DNA from: Cenococcum geophilum 1.58
Lineage: Eukaryota > Ascomycota > Dothideomycetes > Gloniales > Gloniaceae
NCBI GenBank assembly: GCA_001692895.1
Contig: KV748235.1
Span: 124,001 to 188,000, forward strand
Length of the DNA stretch: 64,000 bases
Direction: 5' to 3'
Shown here: piece by piece, positions 59,301-64,000 of the stretch
How positions within the stretch are numbered: the stretch's first letter is position 1
Layout: every line of letters starts with the position of its first letter
Notes under the pieces: model-generated
What the model saw: the letters and a program-made list of their open reading frames with translations, nothing else
What the model was told of the DNA's origin: nothing
Databases searched by the model: none
Made by a program: the position numbers and the translations under genes

Positions 59301-61150
59301 AGAGACGTTCTAGCCGTGAAAAGCGGCCTATGGTAAAGAAGAAAGATATGCTAAATTAGGATCTATAACGACGAGCCTTTGCGGTTTAAAATAGTAACGG
59401 TAATAATATTATTAATCTAGATACGACACCATTGGCTTACGCGTTCTATACTACTGCTATGAAGATATATAGATATTAAGTCGACTTTCTACCACTACTA
59501 AAGTTATGGAAAGAGATGCTTAATTATAGGTACGCTATGGAGTTTAAAGTAGCTACTTATACTAAGACAAAGGCCTTAATAGAAAAACACACCTAGGACG
59601 AGGTATGACTAGTTAAGAAGGTTTATTAACTTCCTATTATATAGGTCTTTATATATAAGGAAGATTTGGACGGCTTTATTATAAGATTTAAAGCTCGTCT
59701 AGTTATCCGCGGAGACCTTTAAGTAGTCTTATAAAAGGAGGTTAAAGCTATTATAGCAGCCTATCGGACCTTCCATCTGCTTTGCGCTTTTATTGCCGGC
59801 TTTAACCTAGACGTTATACAGATTAACGCCATTAATGCCTTTGTTAATGCCTTAGTTGATAATAAGGTCTACCTTATTCCCCCTAAGGGTATAGACCTAC
59901 CACCTAGATTCTCTTTTTGTTTAAGAAAGGTAATATACGGACTATGGAAATCTCTAAAATTATAGTTTTTGGAAATGTCTGCTGCTCTATAAAGTATGGG
60001 TTTAAAAGCGGTACTGGATGAGCTATGTCTCTACGTACACCCTATTAAACCTATCCTTATATTCTTCTATATTAACGATATCCTAATTATAGGATACCCG
60101 AGCTGTTGATAGCAGATAGAGGACATCCTAAAGTAGCTATAAGATTAATTCGAGATCCGCAAAATACCTTAATTTATGTTATTCCTAAATACTCGTGTTG
60201 TGCGAGATTAATAAAAGGGAAAGCTTTAGCTCTATCTAGATTAGTATCTTGAGAAGCTAGTCTTAGTATACTATCTAGAATATCTAAAGCCATTAGCTAT
60301 ACTACTATTGGGCTAGGAATTAACACCGTATAAAGGAGAAGCTACGCCAAATTAGATAAAAGGATATTAACGCCGTATAGGTTCTGTAACGTATCCTGCA
60401 TCTACTATATAACTAAACGTCGCTTTTTCTGTCAGTAAGCTGGCTAAGTTCTTATAAAATCCGTCACTAACTTATCTTGCGGAGATTAATAGATTACTTA
60501 CCTATCTCTATGATACCAGATACCTCGCTTTTAAGTTCTCTACTATTATACTATATGAGATAAACCAGGTTCTAAAAGCTGCTTCTAATGCTAGCTTTGC
60601 TGATGATGCTCTAACACGTTAGAGCTTATAGGGCTTCTTAATAAGCTTATTTAATAGGCCTATAGTATGGCAGGCAACTAAATAAAAGGTAGTAACTAAG
60701 TTTACTATAGAGGCAGAACTCCTAGCTCTCTTATATATTGGTGGGGAGGTTAAGTATATAGTGCGGATATTTAAGGCTATTAGATTCAACCTAGAATAGG
60801 ACGTTATTATTAATTATAATAATTAGCAGTTAGTACGGATTATAACAAAAGAGACTCCTACGGTATCTATAAAGCTTTAATATATAAATATCCATTAATT
60901 CTAGCTTCGCCAAGAGGTCCAAAATAGAAGCTTTGTTGTATAGTGGGTACTAATAAGCGAAATAGCTGTAGATAGACTAACTAAAGCTCTCTTAAAGCAA
61001 AATCATTAAAAATTCGTTAATGTAGTAGGGCTCCGCGATATTAGATATCTGGTAAATTAACACTTAGACAGCAGTAAAGCTTACTACTAGGTCGTCTATT
61101 CCGACTGCCTAATCCGGTAATCCAGCTCTGCCGCTCTACGTCAGATCTAA
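56330..61150 (+). pseudogene. copia-3 gag-pol polyprotein, single frame
   Basis: ATG 56330 (MATKDSINPLLLT) to TAA 61148-61150 is 1607 codons in one phase, with stops only. Gag has an Ala/Pro/Val-rich segment near 56490-56640. Protease is near 57600 (VDTHFCNNIRYF, DFGAEIYGYGDI). A pre-integrase zinc region is near 58000 (VWHQRLLYCDIELVDYL) and the integrase core near 58190-58800. RT is near 59650-60560 (LVIRGDLQVV; FFYINDILIIGY near 60065, Asp to Asn). RNase H is near 60600-61020 (FADDALTR, FLISLFNRPIVWQATKQK). It is of a different copia lineage from copia-1 and copia-2 and shows no AT-hook. Confidence 0.9.
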
Positions 61151-61157
61151 GGGGGTG

Positions 61158-61430
61158 TATTGGCCACGGAGGTAGCTTTTGACTGTATTATAATTGTCTT
61201 TAATGCCTAGTACCCTATGTAAAGACTACCCTAGTGCTTACCCTTGTATTTCGTATGTCTTAGTACGTATCTCTGTTGCCTGTACCTCCCTCCTTTCCTA
61301 TTCTAGCATCTTCCTCGTGTATATATAGACCCTCGAGAGCCACCTTGAATAGAACAGATCACTCGTACAATTCTGTGTCTCTACCTACCAGCCAGCTTAT
61401 GTCATTTGATTGATACCTACCTGGCTGAAA
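61158..61430 (+). repeat. 3' LTR of copia-3, weakly mutated
   Basis: It is 273 bp and retains CpA/TpG sites lost in the 5' copy (ctgttgcctgtacctcc here against ctattacctatacctcc). It is followed by the duplication actct. Confidence 0.9.
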
Positions 61431-61435
61431 ACTCT

Positions 61436-61497
61436 TAGAAGTTTTTAATGTTCTGCGCACGGGCCACAAAATATAACACCCTATCCGTGCAAGGGAT
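61436..61497. mobile_element. MITE-2, right part
   Basis: It holds gcacgggcc and the terminal CCGTGCAAGGGA|TA, which pair with 55788-55835. Without copia-3 the element is about 170 bp, noncoding and flanked by TA. Confidence 0.65.
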
Positions 61498-61514
61498 ACT
61501 ATCTTGTAATTGGC

Positions 61515-61715
61515 CTAATCTTTAAAAGATCTGTTCCGGAATAAAGCAATTAATCTGGAATAAAGCAGCCTAAAGCGATACACGATTTGTTCCTCTTTGA
61601 GGACGATCTGTTCCGGAATAGGGCAGAAATATTCCGGAACGAGGCGTGTACCGGTATTAGGCAGAACAGTGGAACACGTTACGCACGGTGTGTCCCTGGC
61701 ACCAGTAGGCCTCAT
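61515..61715. repeat. Unmutated repeat with ttccggaat motifs
   Basis: Four spaced copies of a gttccggaat/attccggaac type motif are seen. The inverted, RIP-mutated sister is at 51604-51748. The open frame across it on the minus strand has no recognisable product. Confidence 0.75.
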
Positions 61716-62289
61716 GAAAACGGATGTAACAGGCTGAGGATCTAATGGAAACTCTCCATAGCTACCGCCACCGCCGCTACTAGTATAGCACAGATTGCTT
61801 CATTACCTCGTAAGAAATTTAACATTCCGAAATAGGATCAACGCGTTTGAAGATGCAACTTTGAACCATAACCGGTTAGACATAGTGAACCTCTTGAAGC
61901 CTTCGATACATCAATTTCCGATTCAGGAATGCCTTTAAGACCTGCTATATATTGTTGAGGTGGCTCAGCGGAATTCATCAAAAATCAGGCGTCAATGTAC
62001 CAATTCTTCCCTTGAAAGAGTGTGCAATAGAAAGCATCCATGAAGGTCAGCGCTTTTGATTGGGCTCCGATAGAACTGCTTCTACAAACCCCACGGCTCT
62101 TTCCGGCTTTCCTGGCCGGGAAGTTTGACGTGCTTCAAAGATAACCCAATTTTGGTTCTGGTGTTCGAATGAAGAACTGCGAGTTGGTTTAGAGAACATC
62201 TTCTACGCATTGATCTCGGTCCACAATCATGACACTGTTAGGTCACAAGCAAGATCTAACAATTGAACTTTAGCGTCGTCTTCGGGAGC
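61716..62289. other. Noncoding stretch upstream of the GH3 remnant
   Basis: Base composition is normal. No signal peptide or N-terminal GH3 sequence could be recognised in any frame, so the 5' end of the gene seems lost or replaced. Confidence 0.5.
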
Positions 62290-63746
62290 TGGCAGTGGTT
62301 TAACTACCAATCCGTCCTCTGGTGCTGCGGGCCCTTTGGAAATATTCCTATAGGAAGAAATTGGGAAAGGTTCTCACTGGACTTGTATTTGACAGGCGTT
62401 GCCATGCAGCAGACCATAACCAGAATGCAGGATTTAGGTGTCCAGGCGTGCGCGAAACACTGCATCGGCGATGAGCAAGAGAAGAACCGGGACACGATGA
62501 GCGCAAATATTGATGATCGGACGATACACGAGTTGTATCTTTGGCCCTTCGCCGATGCCGTTCAGGCCAACGTCGCCTCCGTTATATGCTCGTATAATAA
62601 AGTGAATAGTACTTATGCGTGCGAGAACGACAAACTCATGAATGGCCTTTTGAAGAATGGACTAGATTTCCAGGGTCATGTCATGAGCGATTGGAATGCT
62701 CAACATAGGACTTCTGTATGTGCAAATGGCGGCTCGGATATGACGATGCCTGGCAGCGACTTCGATAAAGGCACGATCCTCTGGGGTCCGCAACTCACAA
62801 GCGCTATCAGCAGCGGCGCGGTGGCACAGTCCCGGGTTGATGATATGGTTAGACAGATTCTTGCTGCGTGGTACCTTGTCGGCCAAGATAATGGTTACCC
62901 CACAGCATCACTCAATTTATGGAAGATCGAGACTCATGGCGTTTAAGGAACGCACAAACCCGTTGCTAGAGCTATCGTTTGTGATGGTATTGTCTTGCTC
63001 AAGAACACGAACACGAACAACGCCTTGCCATTGAAGAAGCCTACAAAGTCTGGCAATCATCGGACAAGACGCCATTCAGGACCCATCTGGAATCAATTCA
63101 TATGCTGATCGTGCTTCCGATAACGGTACCTTAGCCTTGGGCTGGGGGTCAGGAACCGCAGAATTCCCTGTGGGATTGCCTTTTTATTCTTCGCCAAATT
63201 TTGACTGACCAAACCCTAGTACCTCGTTGCCCCTCTCGATGCCATCAAAACCCAGGCCTCAGCCGACGGCACAACCCTCAAAACGTCCACCACCAACTCG
63301 GCCAGCTCTGCCACAGCGGCCGCCTCAGCTGCAGCCACCGCCATCGTCTTCATCAACTCGGACTCAGGCGAGGCTACATCACCGTCGAAGGCAATGCCGG
63401 GGACCGCAGCAACTTAGACCCCTGGCACAGTGGAAATAGCCTCGTGACCGCTGTCGCGAATGTTAACAAGAACACCATCATCGTTGTACACAGCGTCAGC
63501 CCCGTAATTCTGGAAAATATTCTCGCGCAGCCAAACGTCGTAACTATTGTCTGGGCCAGCATACCTGGGCAGGAGAGCGGGAACGGGTTGGTCAACGTAC
63601 TGTATAGCTCTACCGTCCCGAGCGGGAAACTGCCGTGTTATTGGGATGTGGGGAGGTAGTAGTGGGTTGTGCCGAGTGGGAGCTTTAGCATTATGGTTGG
63701 AGCGAGTTCGAGGGATCTGAGATTGAACGGGACGTTGACGGTTTAG
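62290..63746 (+). pseudogene. GH3 beta-glucosidase, truncated and internally deleted
   Basis: The protein matches family GH3 beta-glucosidases, secreted enzymes that release glucose from cellobiose. The recognisable part starts near 62323 (CGPFGNIPIGRNWERFS). Seen in order are ACAKH near 62443, NIDDRTIHELYLWPFADAV near 62505, CSYNKVN, and VMSDWNAQHRTS with the nucleophile Asp at 62689-62691. Breaks: stop TAA 62944-62946 where family members have Gln; a one-base insertion near 63049; a 50-bp intron at 63170-63219; a one-base loss near 63372; then, after SGKLPC near 63632, a jump to YWDVGR, two stops (63657-63662) and WVVPSGSFSIMVGASSRDLR to stop 63744-63746. About 200 residues of the middle/C-terminal part and the N-terminus with signal peptide are missing. 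The three stops fit C-to-T in CAA/CAG. Confidence 0.85.
63170..63219 (+). other. Spliceosomal intron in the GH3 remnant
   Basis: GTGGGATT... to ...CCCTAG, 50 bp, with ttgactgac as branch-point candidate 12 bases before the end. Removing it joins EFP to YLVAPLDAIKT, as in intact GH3 proteins. Confidence 0.75.
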
Positions 63747-64000
63747 AAATAATTGGGGAAATTTGAAGGGCAGCTATGGAAATCCGTATGGACGAATGAC
63801 CATAGGGAATGGCAGACAGAACTAGAAAAAATTTGCCAACATCTTCCTACTGAACAAGCAGTCGTAAACAAGCAGTCATAGTCAAGCACTAGAATTTACT
63901 GGTGCTATTAAGTGAGAAGTTCTTTGATAAATCGCCACCGTCTTCGGATATTTCTAGTGGAATATCCGAAAATGTTACGGTTAGCATTTAGCAATCCTTT
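63747..64000. other. 3' flank of the GH3 remnant
   Basis: It contains a direct repeat aacaagcagtcrta (about 63854-63881) and a hairpin at 63943-63970 with 10-bp perfect arms TTCGGATATT and AATATCCGAA. No gene was seen. Confidence 0.55.

Larger units (their letters stand above)
55897..61430 (+). mobile_element. Full-length Ty1/copia element copia-3
   Basis: Two 273-bp LTRs (55897-56169, 61158-61430), the duplication actct, and one long gag-pol frame. A purine tract (aagggggtg) precedes the 3' LTR. The element is inserted in MITE-2 and lies at the edge of the RIP-mutated block. Confidence 0.92.

Noticed and set aside
61515..61715. Minus-strand 66-codon frame
   Set aside because: It covers a noncoding repeat also present, with stops, at 51604; no product recognised.
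62304..63595. Additional open frames on both strands over the GH3 region
   Set aside because: They overlap the GH3 reading frame and lack any similarity of their own.
1..64000. Functional centromere
   Set aside because: Nested RIP-mutated elements also form ordinary heterochromatin islands; sequence alone gives no evidence, and CENP-A mapping would be needed.

Overview
The window looks like a filamentous ascomycete (Pezizomycotina) genome, and almost all of it (about 1-61,400) is a graveyard of nested transposable elements. It is AT-rich, very rich in TpA and poor in CpA/TpG and CpG. Every long reading frame is broken mainly by TAA/TAG where CAA/CAG or CGA/TGG codons are expected. Four LTR pairs can be matched by eye and differ only by transitions. 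This is the signature of repeat-induced point mutation (RIP). No tRNA, rRNA, CRISPR array or intact host gene was seen. The last 2.5 kb (61,431-64,000) has ordinary base composition and holds the remains of a host GH3 beta-glucosidase gene.

Layout. 1-4,250: Ty3/gypsy element (gypsy-1, +). 4,551-7,472: one 974-codon frame of unknown function, broken only by stops, whose C-terminal half looks like a 2-oxoglutarate/Fe(II) dioxygenase. 7,840-12,211: gypsy-2, a chromodomain element with its 3' LTR. 12,212-16,050: a minus-strand relative of gypsy-2 (LTR plus gag) split by a 2.1-kb LINE carrying only ORF1, with a 12-bp target duplication. 16,051-19,420: gag-PR-RT of a third family (gypsy-A, +). 19,421-41,450: a minus-strand gypsy-A element split by copia-1 (22,206-28,520), by a tandem-repeat-filled element with terminal inverted repeats (29,071-31,613) and by gypsy-B (32,561-39,475). 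Its gag/protease segment appears inverted in place (about 32,459-40,440).

41,455-42,500: pogo/Fot1-type transposase (-). 42,560-43,326: the 3' end and LTR of another gypsy-A copy. 44,271-44,520: 12-bp satellite. 45,048-51,588: a small inverted-repeat element split by copia-2 (45,308-51,495). 52,000-55,300: a Ginger-like integrase element (-) carrying an almost unmutated solo LTR. 55,788-61,497: a second small inverted-repeat element split by copia-3 (55,897-61,430). 61,515-61,715: an unmutated repeat whose mutated sister lies at 51,604. 62,290-63,746: GH3 pseudogene.

How it fits together. Repeated insertion into already silenced DNA built the region. Several elements carry modules that could favour such targets: chromodomains in the gypsy integrases and AT-hook-like motifs in two copia polyproteins. 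RIP then mutated nearly everything, and its edge falls near the 3' LTR of copia-3. The two most unusual signals are the dioxygenase-like frame and a pair of strong palindromes shared by the 3' noncoding regions of otherwise unrelated gypsy and copia elements.
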